A model generated the notes under the pieces. It was not told the DNA's origin and made no database searches. It saw only the letters and a list, made by a program, of their open reading frames with translations. The translations under genes were made by a program, and so were the position numbers. This document shows, piece by piece, positions 1-8,681 of a stretch of DNA of 32,943 nt. How positions within the stretch are numbered: position 1 is the first letter of the stretch; every line of letters begins with the position of its first letter. This DNA comes from an uncultured Clostridia bacterium (lineage in GTDB: Bacteria; Bacillota; Clostridia; Christensenellales; UBA1242): positions 1 to 32,943 of the forward strand of contig CALVNE010000011.1 of the NCBI GenBank assembly GCA_944349515.1, read 5' to 3'.

Positions 1-31
1 TTTGCCTTCACTTAAACGCGATAGCGTTTGT
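1..31 (-). repeat. Fragment of AGTGAAGG variable-hairpin repeat array (cluster E)
   Basis: Read on the minus strand, a hairpin with six-base arms (AAACGC / GCGTTT at 14-19 and 24-29, loop 20-23) is followed by AGTGAAGG (complement of 5-12) and then runs off the window edge. This is the same unit plan as the arrays near 8700, 11400, 14450 and 29600. It begins within a few bases of the stop codon of the small minus-strand gene at 36-194 and has the same orientation as that gene. Confidence 0.6.
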
Positions 32-35
32 TTGA

Positions 36-194
36 CTACTTTTTATAAGGGCGGCAATTTAAAAGGTTAGATAAAGAACAGGAAATTTGATTTATCAAAT
101 CTCTTAGATATCGAATCTCGTCATCATCTCTGCCACAAGCAAGTTCCATGGCGAGGTATGTGGCAAGAAGTATCATGCCTTCCTTTTCGTCCAT
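36..194 (-). CDS. Small acidic protein of unknown function (52 aa)
   Basis: This open frame was read by eye on the minus strand. ATG at 192-194 begins MDEKEGMILLATYLAMELAC and TAG lies at 36-38, giving 52 residues. An alternative start at codon 7 (174-176) has the better ribosome binding site, AAAAGGAAGGC, so the true product may be 46 residues. The order of features is a helix (ILLATYLAMELA), an acidic DDDE turn, a second helix (RYLRDLINQISCSLSNLL) and a basic tail. That pattern reminds me of the short DUF6774-type proteins of Clostridia, but this is recollection and not a confirmed match. A TATAAT box on the minus strand at 295-300 could drive it; the -35 is weak. Confidence 0.5.
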   Translation of the reverse strand: MDEKEGMILLATYLAMELACGRDDDEIRYLRDLINQISCSLSNLLNCRPYKK

Positions 195-309
195 ACCTTT
201 TTATATTCACGCCTTTTGAAAAGTGTTTTATCAAAAATTTTTAAATAAAAAAATAGTGAAAAACTTGACATTCACATTAGACCCTCTTTTTAAGATTATA
301 CAAGAAAAA

Positions 310-350
310 GAACATATTGACTACGGAAATCAATATGTTCTCGTTTTTTA
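310..350. terminator. Hairpin terminator, probably bidirectional
   Basis: A perfect 11-bp stem (GAACATATTGA at 310-320, TCAATATGTTC at 330-340) with a nine-base loop is followed on the plus strand by TCGTTTTTT. On the minus strand it is followed by CTTTTTCTTG, so it can end transcription from rplI as well as any plus-strand transcript started at the TTGACA at 265-270. Confidence 0.75.
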
Positions 351-549
351 TTCGTTGTCCGTCTTTAGCAAATAACATCAATTCTCACTATCTTTGTATC
401 ATTTAAAAGATATAAGCGTTGCCATTACGAATGGCAGCATGGTTTTAGCGCCTCTACTCACTGAAGTAATGCATGGCGTATAAGTCTTAAAATGTTTAAC
501 TATTTGAGTGTATTATAAGTTAAAGTTAGGTTTGAATTTTATAATTAAT
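341..549 (-). other. Non-coding stretch downstream of rplI with a hairpin and a TATAAT box
   Basis: No convincing gene is visible. On the minus strand a TATAAT box (510-515) with a weak -35 precedes about 170 bases that run to the terminator at 310-340. A nine-base-pair hairpin with one G-U pair and a three-base ACG loop sits at 418-438. The block around 446-460 (GTGAGTAGAGGCGC on the minus strand) superficially resembles the start of a lysine riboswitch, but the rest of that core is missing. The stretch may encode a small RNA or only be the rplI 3' region. Confidence 0.25.
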
Positions 550-999
550 TTAATCCTCTAGAGGCAAAACCTCCACCGAAAAAGTGGCAGAAATTTCCGG
601 GTAGATTTTGGCAGTGACTTTGTAAGTGCCAAGGTTTTTGATAGCCTCTTTAAGTTCAATTTTCTTTTTGTCTAGCGTTATGCCAACCTTATTAAGCGCC
701 TCGGCAATTTCCTTGCTTGTCACCGAGCCGAACATTTTACCATTTGTGCCGCATTTGATTTTCAGGGAAATGATTTTCCCTTCAATTTCCTTCGCTAAAA
801 GTTTTGCGCTTTTAATCTCCTCTTGTTTGTGAAAATCTTTGGCGATTTTTTGCCCCTTGTTTTCGTTGAGGGCGCTGGTGTCGGCGCGCTTGGCAAGATT
901 ACTTTTGAAAAGATAGTTGCTGGCGAATCCGTCGGCAACTTCCTTTATTTCACCCTTTTTGCCGGTCCCTCTGACATCTTTAAGTAATACAACTTTCAT
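550..999 (-). CDS. rplI: 50S ribosomal protein L9
   Basis: L9 binds domain V of 23S rRNA near the L1 stalk and helps keep the reading frame. The product is 149 residues, the usual length. The N-terminal rRNA-binding signature is clear: [20 protein letters not shown], then [11 protein letters not shown]. The usual PKGLA after NYL is replaced by KSNLA. A long charged connecting helix (about residues 40-75) leads to the C-terminal domain ending [10 protein letters not shown]. An open frame extends seven codons upstream, but I chose the ATG at 997-999 because AAGGAG lies five bases before it. A strong promoter lies at 1023-1050. Its usual partner, the replicative helicase dnaB, does not follow; the gene is alone on this strand. 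Confidence 0.97.
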   Translation of the reverse strand: MKVVLLKDVRGTGKKGEIKEVADGFASNYLFKSNLAKRADTSALNENKGQKIAKDFHKQEEIKSAKLLAKEIEGKIISLKIKCGTNGKMFGSVTSKEIAEALNKVGITLDKKKIELKEAIKNLGTYKVTAKIYPEISATFSVEVLPLED

Positions 1000-1022
1000 T
1001 TTTGCTCCTTTTATTAACATAT

Positions 1023-1050
1023 TTTATAGCATTTATGTTTTGTTTGTCAA
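1023..1050 (-). promoter_or_regulatory. Sigma-A promoter of rplI
   Basis: On the minus strand TTGACA (1045-1050) and TATAAA (1023-1028) are separated by 16 bases, a near-consensus vegetative promoter about 25 bases upstream of the L9 start. Confidence 0.8.
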
Positions 1051-1079
1051 GAATTGGCAATAATTTTAGCGGAGGAAGT

Positions 1080-1385
1080 ATGGATATTCGTTGCAGAAAG
1101 ACAAGTTGCGCATATAACGACCGCTACACTTGCAAAGCGAAGGCAATCGACATTGCAAGGTCATGTTTGTGCCGTAAGTACGAAAAGGGCGAGGAGCCGA
1201 TAGACAAAACGAAAAATATGTTTGAGCGCACCCCTTCCTATGCACCTCAGCGAAGCAGTAAAACCATTAAAATTGAATGCAGTGCGCATTGCTTATTCAA
1301 TAAAAATGGCGTTTGTCAAGCGAACGGAATTACCCTCAACGATTTAAAAAATAAACCGTATTGCATAACTTTTTTAAGAAAATAA
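1080..1385 (+). CDS. Cys-rich protein with two DUF1540-like modules
   Basis: The 101-residue product has two similar Cys modules. The first (residues 1-30) contains CRKTSCAYNDRYTCKAKAI. The second (about 67-98) reads IECSAHCLFNKNGVCQANGI followed by a last Cys in YCITF. Spaced cysteines, a YN or FN before the third Cys and A..I after it match the DUF1540 pattern of short clostridial proteins, which are thought to bind metal but have no settled function. A polar linker (TPSYAPQRSSKT) joins the halves. The frame is open to 1002, but GGAGG at 1071-1075 places the start at 1080. It is divergent from rplI. The family call is a pattern judgement; the function is unknown. Confidence 0.75.
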   Translation: MDIRCRKTSCAYNDRYTCKAKAIDIARSCLCRKYEKGEEPIDKTKNMFERTPSYAPQRSSKTIKIECSAHCLFNKNGVCQANGITLNDLKNKPYCITFLRK

Positions 1386-1505
1386 CGCTTTTTTTGCATT
1401 TTTTTCACTTTTTAAGCCATTTTTTTGTGTTTTTTGGTTTTTGCAAGATTTTTCAACTTTAAATTCGTTCGGTAAATTTTCTTTGCACTATTTTAAAATT
1501 GCCTA

Positions 1506-1534
1506 TTGACAGCGTATTGACTTTGTGATATACT
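1506..1534 (+). promoter_or_regulatory. Sigma-A promoter of the 254-aa gene
   Basis: TTGACA (1506-1511), 17-base spacer, TATACT (1529-1534). The start codon is 20 bases downstream, so the leader is very short, with AGAGAGG as ribosome binding site. Confidence 0.85.
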
Positions 1535-1554
1535 CTATCGCATAGAGAGGATAT

Positions 1555-2319
1555 ATGGGTTTGAATAAAAGGACCAAGAAAAATAGAAGTGGGCAAAGTG
1601 CTTCCGAAGTGGAACATGAGGTTAAAACCGATGAGGAAATTAAAAGGGAGGCAGATAGACGATTTCGTGCTTTTTTGCCAGACCTTATTGAGTATGCTTC
1701 CTATTTGATTGGCGATATCCACAACGCTTTCAACAGCACATATGCCTATTTGGCGTACACCAGCGAGGCGAGGAGCGATAGATTCCAAAAGGTGAGAAAG
1801 GCGTGCCTTGATTTAACCGAACTTGCCAGCGACTTTTGCGAGGATATGCAAAAGAGTGAGGTGGTGGAAGACGAAAATATCATCTTTATAGCATACAACA
1901 AACTTATGCAAATCCACAATGACCTTGAACTCGTCATATACAGGCAGTTGAGCAAAGTTGACCTTTATTCGGAACTCTGCGAGGATATGATGGATATTCT
2001 TGTGGTGAATGAAGAAATGTTCACAGATGTGTTTGGCATTAGTTTCTTCTACTATGACAACAACAAAAAGATTTATCCTAAAACCTCTCAAAAATGGTAC
2101 GCTGATATTGAAATCACCCCGGACGCCGCAGAAGAGGGCGTATTATTGCCGAAGGGATATGTGACCAACTGCGTTCATAAAGGCGTTTGGCGCGAAACCG
2201 ACGAGGGCAAATATACCGTTTTAAAGCCCGAAATTGTGCAAGTGGTGGAAGCAAACCTCGCCAACAATATTTTAATCCACTTGCATGACCCATACCGTTC
2301 GGCGGGTAGGCAATTTTAA
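1555..2319 (+). CDS. Conserved-looking protein of unknown function (254 aa)
   Basis: I do not recognise this protein. Residues 1-35 are strongly charged and probably disordered (basic KRTKKNRSG, then an acidic/basic mix). Residues 35-150 look almost wholly alpha-helical, with heptad-like leucines (FLPDLIEYASYLIG, LDLTELASDFCEDM). The last 100 residues look mixed alpha/beta (ISFFYYDNNKKIYP, then a short VLKPEIVQVVE helix), ending LIHLHDPYRSAGRQF. No signal peptide or membrane segment is seen, so it is probably cytosolic. It has its own consensus promoter and a good ribosome binding site (AGAGAGG four bases before ATG). It is followed after 17 bases by the separate promoter of the aspS-asnS T-box unit. 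Confidence 0.85.
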   Translation: MGLNKRTKKNRSGQSASEVEHEVKTDEEIKREADRRFRAFLPDLIEYASYLIGDIHNAFNSTYAYLAYTSEARSDRFQKVRKACLDLTELASDFCEDMQKSEVVEDENIIFIAYNKLMQIHNDLELVIYRQLSKVDLYSELCEDMMDILVVNEEMFTDVFGISFFYYDNNKKIYPKTSQKWYADIEITPDAAEEGVLLPKGYVTNCVHKGVWRETDEGKYTVLKPEIVQVVEANLANNILIHLHDPYRSAGRQF

Positions 2320-2336
2320 TTTTAATGCCAATTTTC

Positions 2337-2365
2337 TTGACAAAAATATGGCGTAGTGGTAAAAT
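2337..2365 (+). promoter_or_regulatory. Sigma-A promoter of the aspS-asnS operon
   Basis: TTGACA (2337-2342), 17-base spacer, TAAAAT (2360-2365). Transcription would start about 2372, just ahead of T-box stem I. Confidence 0.9.
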
Positions 2366-2371
2366 ATTCGT

Positions 2372-2570
2372 ATCAAATGTTGATAAAAGCGAGTACTTTC
2401 ACCTTAGATATTCAGAGAGGCGGTGGCTGGTGAAAACCGTTTACGAGGCGACAGGAAAGACACTTTTGGAGTTTGGTTAGTTTAATAAGAGTGGTCAGTT
2501 TTGACAAATTAGGTGGCACCGCGGATATTATTATTCGTCCTAATGCAAATTTTTCGCATTAGGATTTTTT
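2372..2570 (+). promoter_or_regulatory. T-box riboswitch, tRNA-Asp specific (GAC specifier)
   Basis: A T-box leader senses uncharged tRNA and allows transcription only when charging is low. Stem I has AGTA on its 5' side (2392-2395) and the AGAGAGG and GGCTGGTGAAAACC apical elements (2414-2438). On the 3' side GAAAG pairs with CTTTC (2396-2400). The specifier GAC (2459-2461) is followed by the conserved A. The antiterminator bulge AGGTGGCACCGCGG is at 2511-2524; TTAGG (2509-2513) can pair with CCTAA (2539-2543). The competing terminator has a perfect nine-base-pair stem (2538-2546 / 2556-2564) and six T. GAC is an Asp codon, which agrees with aspS as the first gene. Confidence 0.95.
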
Positions 2571-2596
2571 GTTTAATGCGAAAGAAAGGAGAAAAT

Positions 2597-3880
2597 ATGA
2601 CAGAGCAAATTTCAAAATTAAAAGTAGGTTATGTTAAATTTCAAGGCATGGTCGACACCGTGCGCGACAAGAAAAACATTCAGTTTGTGATACTACGCGA
2701 CTTTTCCGGCAAAATTCAAGTGACGGTGGATAAGGTGGCGCATAAAGAGGTGGGCGAGGTGTTTTCTCATCTTTTAACCGGCTCCACCGTCACCGTTGAG
2801 GGCGAACTTGTGAAAAGCGAATTTGTTAAAATGGGCGGTCAAGAAGTTTTGGCGGATAAGGTGGAAGTGACCAGCACGGCGGAGGTGTACCCGATCGGAC
2901 CTGAGAGCAATATCGACCAGAGAATAGACTATCGCTGGCTAGATTTGAGGCAAGAGAAAAATCATCTTCTATTCAAAGTGCAAACCCTTTTCACAAACGC
3001 CATGCGTGAGTTTTTGATAGATAATGACTTTATTGAAATCCACTCGCCAAAACTTATCGGCACGGCGTCGGAGTCCGGCTCGGAGGTTTTCAAGGTAAAA
3101 TACTTTGACACATACGCCTACCTTGCGCAAAGCCCGCAGTTTTATAAGCAAATGGCGATGTCCGGCGGATTTGGCAGAATCTTTGAGTGCGGACCGGTGT
3201 TTCGTGCTGAGAAATCACACTCCAAAAAGCACGCCACCGAGTTTACCGGTTTCGACCTTGAATTTTCGGGTATAGAGAGTTTCGAGGACGTCATGAAACT
3301 TGAAGAGGAACTTTTAACTTACGCGCTTAAAAAGATCAGCGAAAAGTACGGCGAGGAGATTAAAAACACGTTTGGTGTGGAAGTTATTGTGCCAAAATTG
3401 CCTTACCCAAGAATTAAACTTAAAGATTTGTACGCCGAACTTGAAAAGAGGTACGGCTACACTTGCCCAGAGGAGGAGCAAGACGATTTGACCACCGAGG
3501 CAGAAAAGTTGTGCGGGCAGTTTGCCAAAGAGGCGTACGGGCATGAATTTTTGTTCGTCACCGACTACGGCGCAAGGAAGAGGGCGTTCTATCATATGCG
3601 CAAAGACGGCGTCCCGCAAGGCTATGATCTTATCTGGAAGGGCGTGGAAATTACCACCGGCGCGCAGAGAGAGCATAGGTACGTTATTTTGAAAAAGCAG
3701 GCGGAAGAGAAGGGCTTAGATAAAGACGTTGAATTTTACCTACAATTTTTCAAGTATGGTTGCCCTCCGCACGGCGGATTTGGGCTTGGGCTTGACAGAA
3801 TTACCATGAATTTGTTGGAACTTCCGAACATAAAAGAATCGATGTTTATCTTCAGAGGACCGGAAAGGTTGACTCCATAA
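2597..3880 (+). CDS. aspS: Aspartyl-tRNA synthetase, archaeal/eukaryotic type
   Basis: This class II synthetase attaches aspartate to tRNA-Asp. At 427 residues it lacks the GAD insertion of the usual 580-600-residue bacterial AspRS and matches the short archaeal-type form. An N-terminal OB fold (about 10-100) binds the anticodon. The catalytic core shows the Asp pocket [11 protein letters not shown] (about 177-187), motif 2 [15 protein letters not shown] (about 203-217), [11 protein letters not shown] and motif 3 [12 protein letters not shown], ending RGPERLTP. An open frame runs upstream through the T-box, but GAAAGGAG precedes the ATG at 2597, which is the start. It is the first gene of a T-box controlled operon; asnS follows after 11 bases. 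Because asnS is present, it need not act as a non-discriminating AspRS; specificity cannot be decided from sequence alone. Confidence 0.95.
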   Translation: MTEQISKLKVGYVKFQGMVDTVRDKKNIQFVILRDFSGKIQVTVDKVAHKEVGEVFSHLLTGSTVTVEGELVKSEFVKMGGQEVLADKVEVTSTAEVYPIGPESNIDQRIDYRWLDLRQEKNHLLFKVQTLFTNAMREFLIDNDFIEIHSPKLIGTASESGSEVFKVKYFDTYAYLAQSPQFYKQMAMSGGFGRIFECGPVFRAEKSHSKKHATEFTGFDLEFSGIESFEDVMKLEEELLTYALKKISEKYGEEIKNTFGVEVIVPKLPYPRIKLKDLYAELEKRYGYTCPEEEQDDLTTEAEKLCGQFAKEAYGHEFLFVTDYGARKRAFYHMRKDGVPQGYDLIWKGVEITTGAQREHRYVILKKQAEEKGLDKDVEFYLQFFKYGCPPHGGFGLGLDRITMNLLELPNIKESMFIFRGPERLTP

Positions 3881-3891
3881 AAGAGGTGAAT

Positions 3892-5280
3892 ATGAAAAGA
3901 ATTGAGATAAGAGATTTAAACAAAAAATTTAGTGATTTTGGTGGAAAAACTATCACTGTTTGCGGTTGGGCAAGAACGATACGCGACAGTAAGAACATCG
4001 CCTTTATCGAACTCAACGACGGCGCTTTTAAAAGCGTGCAGATTGTGGTGGAAAGGGCGAAAATTGAAAACTACGACGAGATTGTGAAGGAGAATGTCGG
4101 CGCTTCCTTTAAGATTGTCGGCGAGGTAATTTTAACGCCAGAGGCAAAACAACCTTTTGAAATCAATGCAGAAGAGGTGGAAATTTTAGGCTCGTGCGAC
4201 CTAGACTATCCTCTTCAAAAAAAGCGCCACACAGTGGAATTTTTAAGGACAATTCCAACCATTCGCGCAAGGGGAAATCTATTCAACGCGGTGTTTAGAA
4301 TTCGCTCCGTTTCGGCATTTGCCATTCACAAGTTTTTTAACGAGCGCAACTTCGTTTACATTCACACGCCGATAATCACGGCAAACGACTGCGAGGGCGC
4401 GGGTGAGATGTTCCAAGTGACCACTTTGGATCTTGAAAAATTGCCGAAAAAGGACGGCAAAGTCGATTACAGCCAAGATTTCTTCGGTAAAAAGGTGTCG
4501 CTGACGGTGTCGGGACAACTTCATGAGGAGACTATGACGCACGCGTTTGGTAAGACCTACACCTTTGGTCCGACCTTCCGCGCGGAAAACTCCAACACCA
4601 GTCGCCACGCAGCCGAGTTTTGGATGATGGAGCCGGAAATCTGCTTTTGCGACCTCGACGAACTTATGGATAACGAAGAGGAAATGGTGAAATACGTCAT
4701 TTCATATGTCATGACGGAGTGCGCCGACGAACTTGAATTTTTGAATAAGTTTGTCGACAGCGGACTTATCGAGCGCCTAAGAAATGTGGTGGAAAATAAG
4801 TTTGTCCGCCTTGACTATACCGACGCTATCAGCATACTTGAAAAGGTGAAGGATAGGTTCGTTTTTCCGGTGAAGTGGGGCGTGGACTTGCAGTCGGAAC
4901 ACGAGAGGTATTTGACTGAAGAGGTCTACAAAAAGCCGGTATTTTTAAAGAACTATCCAAAAGACATCAAAGCCTTCTATATGCGTCAAAATGATGATGG
5001 CAAAACGGTGGCGGCGGTTGATATGCTGGTGCCGGGCATCGGCGAACTGTGCGGAGGTAGTCAAAGAGAGGAGCGCCTTGAAAAACTCAAAGCGCGCATT
5101 CGCGAACTTGGGCTTAAAGAGGAGGACTACGCGTGGTATCTCGACACCCGTCGCTACGGCACCAACGTGCATTCCGGATATGGCCTAGGCTTTGAGCGCC
5201 TTGTGATGTACCTCACCGGCATTTCCAACATTCGCGACGTCGAATTCTTCCCGCGCACCGTCGGCTCCATTCAAGGGTAA
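3892..5280 (+). CDS. asnS: Asparaginyl-tRNA synthetase
   Basis: This class IIb synthetase attaches asparagine to tRNA-Asn. It has 462 residues, the standard length. The OB fold covers about residues 1-110. Catalytic motifs are plain: [14 protein letters not shown], motif 2 [29 protein letters not shown], then GGSQREER and motif 3 [17 protein letters not shown] with the terminal [15 protein letters not shown] six bases upstream is in frame, but AGAGG at 3882-3886 is spaced for the ATG at 3892. It shares the Asp T-box with aspS, so both amide-family synthetases respond to uncharged tRNA-Asp, sensible because asparagine derives from aspartate. A strong terminator follows at 5311-5362. Confidence 0.97.
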   Translation: MKRIEIRDLNKKFSDFGGKTITVCGWARTIRDSKNIAFIELNDGAFKSVQIVVERAKIENYDEIVKENVGASFKIVGEVILTPEAKQPFEINAEEVEILGSCDLDYPLQKKRHTVEFLRTIPTIRARGNLFNAVFRIRSVSAFAIHKFFNERNFVYIHTPIITANDCEGAGEMFQVTTLDLEKLPKKDGKVDYSQDFFGKKVSLTVSGQLHEETMTHAFGKTYTFGPTFRAENSNTSRHAAEFWMMEPEICFCDLDELMDNEEEMVKYVISYVMTECADELEFLNKFVDSGLIERLRNVVENKFVRLDYTDAISILEKVKDRFVFPVKWGVDLQSEHERYLTEEVYKKPVFLKNYPKDIKAFYMRQNDDGKTVAAVDMLVPGIGELCGGSQREERLEKLKARIRELGLKEEDYAWYLDTRRYGTNVHSGYGLGFERLVMYLTGISNIRDVEFFPRTVGSIQG

Positions 5281-5310
5281 CGGAAAATTTTTGCGCGCTT
5301 GAACTTAAAA

Positions 5311-5362
5311 CGCAAAAAGTCGACAAGATGAAAACCTTGCCGATTTTTTTGCGCTTTTTTTT
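5311..5362 (+). terminator. Rho-independent terminator of aspS-asnS
   Basis: A long stem pairs CGCAAAAAG-TCG-CAAG (5311-5327) with CTTG-CGA-TTTTTTTGCG (5336-5353). It has one A-C mismatch, one bulged T and one G-U pair, and an eight-base loop. CTTTTTTTTG follows. Confidence 0.9.
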
Positions 5363-5455
5363 GTTTTTATTTTATAGTGTAAGCGTATATTTTCCTCTCA
5401 AACGCACCAATTTTAAAAAAATTTGACTTTAATTTCAAATTTTACGCAATTTATT

Positions 5456-5483
5456 TTGTAAATTTTTTGGATTTAGTTATAAT
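5456..5483 (+). promoter_or_regulatory. Probable promoter of the GLUG-repeat surface gene
   Basis: TTGTAA (5456-5461), 16-base spacer, TATAAT (5478-5483). The remaining 150 bases up to the ATG at 5640 form an AT-rich leader. ACAACT near 5552 and AGTTGT near 5603 could pair over a distance, but no known riboswitch is recognised. Confidence 0.5.
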
Positions 5484-5639
5484 AAACTTGTAATTTAGGT
5501 AAAAAATTGGCGTTTTTATTTTTCTCAGCACAAAAAAGGTATTTTAAATGTTCTACAACTTAAAGTTTTTTGGATATATACAAAACTGGCTTGAATTTTG
5601 GGAGTTGTAACTGCTTAAATAAATAGATTGGGAGGGAGA

Positions 5640-8485
5640 ATGAAAAAGTTTCTATATTGTCTTTTGGTATTCCTTATTATTGGTTCCGCTGCTGGTGGCG
5701 CCGTGCTTTTCAGTAACCTTCCGTACAGCGACAACCGGGGGGGGATTTTAACACCCCGCAAAACAGCATAACCGCCACCGCGCCGGACAACACCGACCTT
5801 TGGACCGCCTCAGGCAACTATGCAAGCGCCTTCGCAGGTGGCAGTGGCACAAGCACCGACCCCTACCAAATCGCCACCGCCGAGCAACTTGCAAGGCTGG
5901 CGTATTTAATAAACACATCATCCACAAATTCTACATATTGTTCAAAATATTATAAACAAACTGCGGATATAGATTTGTCAGCGCATTATTGGGAGCCGAT
6001 AGGAAGCTATACAAGTTCTTCCTATTATTTTTCTGGTCATTATGACGGCGGAGGATACGAAATTTCTGGACTTTATACTCAAGCTGGTTCGACAGACGAT
6101 TATTCCTATCAAGGGCTTTTTGGATATATTGAAGGGCAGTCGGAAACTAATATGGCAACAATAAAAAATGTTGGAATAACTGACTCTAATATACAAGGGA
6201 ATCAATATATTGGCGGAGTTGTGGGTCATGCTCATTCTTATTCCACAATCACCAACTGCTATAACACTGGCTCTGTAACTGGAGGTGGCAACTATGTTGG
6301 CGGAGTTGCGGGGTGGGCTTATTATTCCACAGTCACCAACTGCTATAACACTGGCACTGTAACTGGGATTTCACGTGTTGGCGGAATAGTGGGACAGGCT
6401 TTTATTACCCCAATCGAGAACTGCTATAACACCGGCACTGTAACTGGGAGTGGTGATGATGTTGGCGGAGTGGTGGGAGATGCTGAACGTTCCGCAATCA
6501 CAAACTGCTATAACACCGGTACTGTAACTGGGAGTGGTGATGGTATCGGCGGAGTGGTGGGAGAGACAGACGCCGATACATCCGCAAGAATCACCAACTG
6601 CTATAACACTGGCCCTGTAAGTGGAGGTAGTTATGTTGGCGGAGTTGTGGGGTGGGCTGGGTATAATGTCACAGTCACCAACTGCTATAACACCGGCTCT
6701 GTAAGTGGAGCTGACAGATTAGTTGGCGGAGTTGCGGGGTGGGCTTATTATGATTCCATAATCACCAACTGCTATAACACTGGCACTGTAACTGGGATTT
6801 CACGTGTTGGCGGAATAGTGGGACAGGCTAATCGTTCCACAATCGAGAACTGCTATAACACTGGTAATATAACTGGGAATAGTTCTGTCGGCGGAGTTCT
6901 GGGGTATGATTTTAATTTCACATCCACAATCACCAAATGCTATTATGGTGGAAACTGCACACTTTCGTATGGAATTGGGAGTTCTTCCTCTAACACTGGG
7001 GCGTCAAAGGATGAAAATTTAATTGCTAATGCCAAAAGTTTAAGTTGGTATCAAGATACTTCTAAGTGGTCTAGTGAGTATCCTTGGGACTTTGTTGAGG
7101 TTTGGTCGCTTGTGCCGAGTGTAAATGACGGGTACCCGGTTTTGGAGGCTACTCTTCAAATCACTGTTACATATAATAACAACTTTACACCAAGTGAAAC
7201 TATTTCCGAAACGAAGGTTGGTAGCGGAGCGAGTTTCACCATTGCAAGTTACGATTTGTTCGCGCGCACGGGCTATGAACTATCTCACTGGAACACGAGT
7301 CCGGCGGGGTCGGGTGTAAATTATTATGCGGGCGATGTGTATGCTGGCGGGGCGAATTTAACGCTGTACGCGCAGTGGGAGCCGGCGGTGTATCGGATTG
7401 AGTTGAATGCGAACGATGGGTCGGGCGGACTGAGCGCGATGTATGTGAAGTATAACACCGGGTTCTATTCGAACAGCACGGCGACGGCGGGGCTTAGTTC
7501 GCTGTCGGATAGCAACTTGCCGACGCGGGCGGGATATACACTCCTTGGTTTCTACGCGGCGAACAGCACCTCGTCCACTTGCCTAATTTCGGTTACCACC
7601 AACTCCTCCGGCGTGCGCACCGGCACCTTTGCCGACGCGTTCACAACTACCTATTTCACCGGTCCGGCGACGCTCTACGCGCAGTGGCGGGCGAATAACC
7701 CGGCATACTATGACGCCGAGGGCGGATATTGGTACATCGAGAACGGGCGTATGCCACAGACGCGTGTCACCGACGCCGTTACAATCTCTGCACTTAACGC
7801 GAATTGGAGCACATTGGAAAAAGGCTCGACTTATTCTTTGGGCGGAGTTGGTTACATAGATGACGTTGAAACTAAAGTTTATAACGGTGAGGAATATTAT
7901 CGTTTTGGAGCAAACTATTATATAGTCGAGCCGATTCGTTGGCGCTTAACCTCAAGCCAAAGTCAAGCGGTGGGGTACGGCACAACCGATGATGTATACG
8001 CAATTATGGATACTATTGTATATTTTGGTAGGTTTACTGCGTCAGAATATGGGTTAGGAGCAGACCTAGGATATAATAATGTCAATAATTTTCCGCCTAC
8101 TGCGATTAATATGATTAAGTCAAATCATATAGATACAACCTATCTAGTCACCGAAACGAAAAGTATGCTAACCTTTGGCACAGGCGCAAGCCTATATGGT
8201 GACCCGCAAATTGTCACGGACAATATTTTTGTATCATCACGCGAGGAAATTATGTCGGTTGCAGGGACGTATCAAATCAAGTTTTCTGACTTTGTAATGG
8301 ATTTTATGACTTCTTTTAAGGGGACAGTGCCTCTCTACTATACCCGCGACCTCGGCACAAACTATAACCACATCATTTGCCTTACCAAGGACGGAGAGGT
8401 TGTTCAGCGTCAACCAAATTACCACTATAACCAACTCGGCGTGCAGTTCACGATAAAGGTGACGGAGTATGCGTGTGTAGGTTAG
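5640..8485 (+). CDS. Secreted GLUG-repeat / InlB-B-repeat protein, frameshifted at a G8 tract
   Basis: The ATG at 5640 follows GGGAGGGAG and opens a signal peptide (MKKFLYCLLVFLIIGSAAGG). As read, the frame ends after 43 codons at 5769-5771. The rest of the protein continues in another frame from the G8 run at 5737-5744. One more G, or two fewer, would give one 948-residue protein with nine G. Past the run comes a secreted-adhesin start (FAGGSGTSTDPYQIATAEQL). Eight or nine GLUG repeats of 27-30 residues follow (about 184-440, typified by TNCYNTGTVTG). Then come two InlB-B / Flg_new repeats ending LTLYAQW and ATLYAQW (about 507-684) and a C-terminal domain (WYIENGRMPQTRVTDAVTI) like DUF6273 domains. 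No sortase motif or anchor is seen. An internal ATG at 5975 gives the longest single-frame product, but it lacks a signal peptide. Phase variation and sequencing error are both possible. Confidence 0.8.
5737..5744 (+). repeat. Poly-G tract (G8) inside the coding region
   Basis: Eight consecutive G lie after codon AAC at 5733-5735. Upstream the frame is set by the signal peptide; downstream the protein-like frame is offset. Runs of six or nine G would restore the fusion; seven G would give an immediate TAA. This is the classic position for slipped-strand switching, near the 5' end of a surface gene. Confidence 0.7.
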
Positions 8486-8574
8486 GACAGACACCAACTC
8501 CGCTTAACGCCGACACGAAAAATTGAAAATTTTTCTAACGGCTACTCCGTTGGTTTCTCCGCCTAGTCCTCTTC
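8485..8574 (+). repeat. Dispersed repeat R2, copy A
   Basis: About 90 bases from GGACAGACACC to AGTCCTCTTC. By eye it matches 10872-10960 with about seven differences including a one-base indel. It begins on the last base of the stop codon of the surface gene. ACCAAC near the 5' end can pair with GTTGGT near the 3' end, and AACGG / CCGTT form an inner hairpin. Confidence 0.75.
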
Positions 8575-8583
8575 CATGTAGGT

Positions 8584-8676
8584 GATTTTCGATTTGTGCG
8601 CGCCGGGCAAAGCCCTTCCCCACGCAAAATCGAAAATTGATTTGAGAGAGTGAAAGTGTGGCGCTGCGGGCAAACC
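8584..8676 (+). repeat. Repeat modules beta (long hairpin) and partial gamma, copy A
   Basis: GATTTTCGATTTGTGCG (8584-8600) pairs imperfectly with CGCAAAATCGAAAATT (8623-8638) around a small GGGC-AAA-GCCC hairpin. The gamma text that follows (GTGAAAGTGTGGCGCTG) is shared with 11111-11206 and 14544-14639. Confidence 0.65.
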
Positions 8677-8681
8677 TTTCG

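Noticed and set aside
440..480. Lysine riboswitch on the minus strand
   Set aside because: Only GAGTAGAGGCGC matches the start of the L-box core; the downstream conserved blocks are absent and no lysine gene follows.
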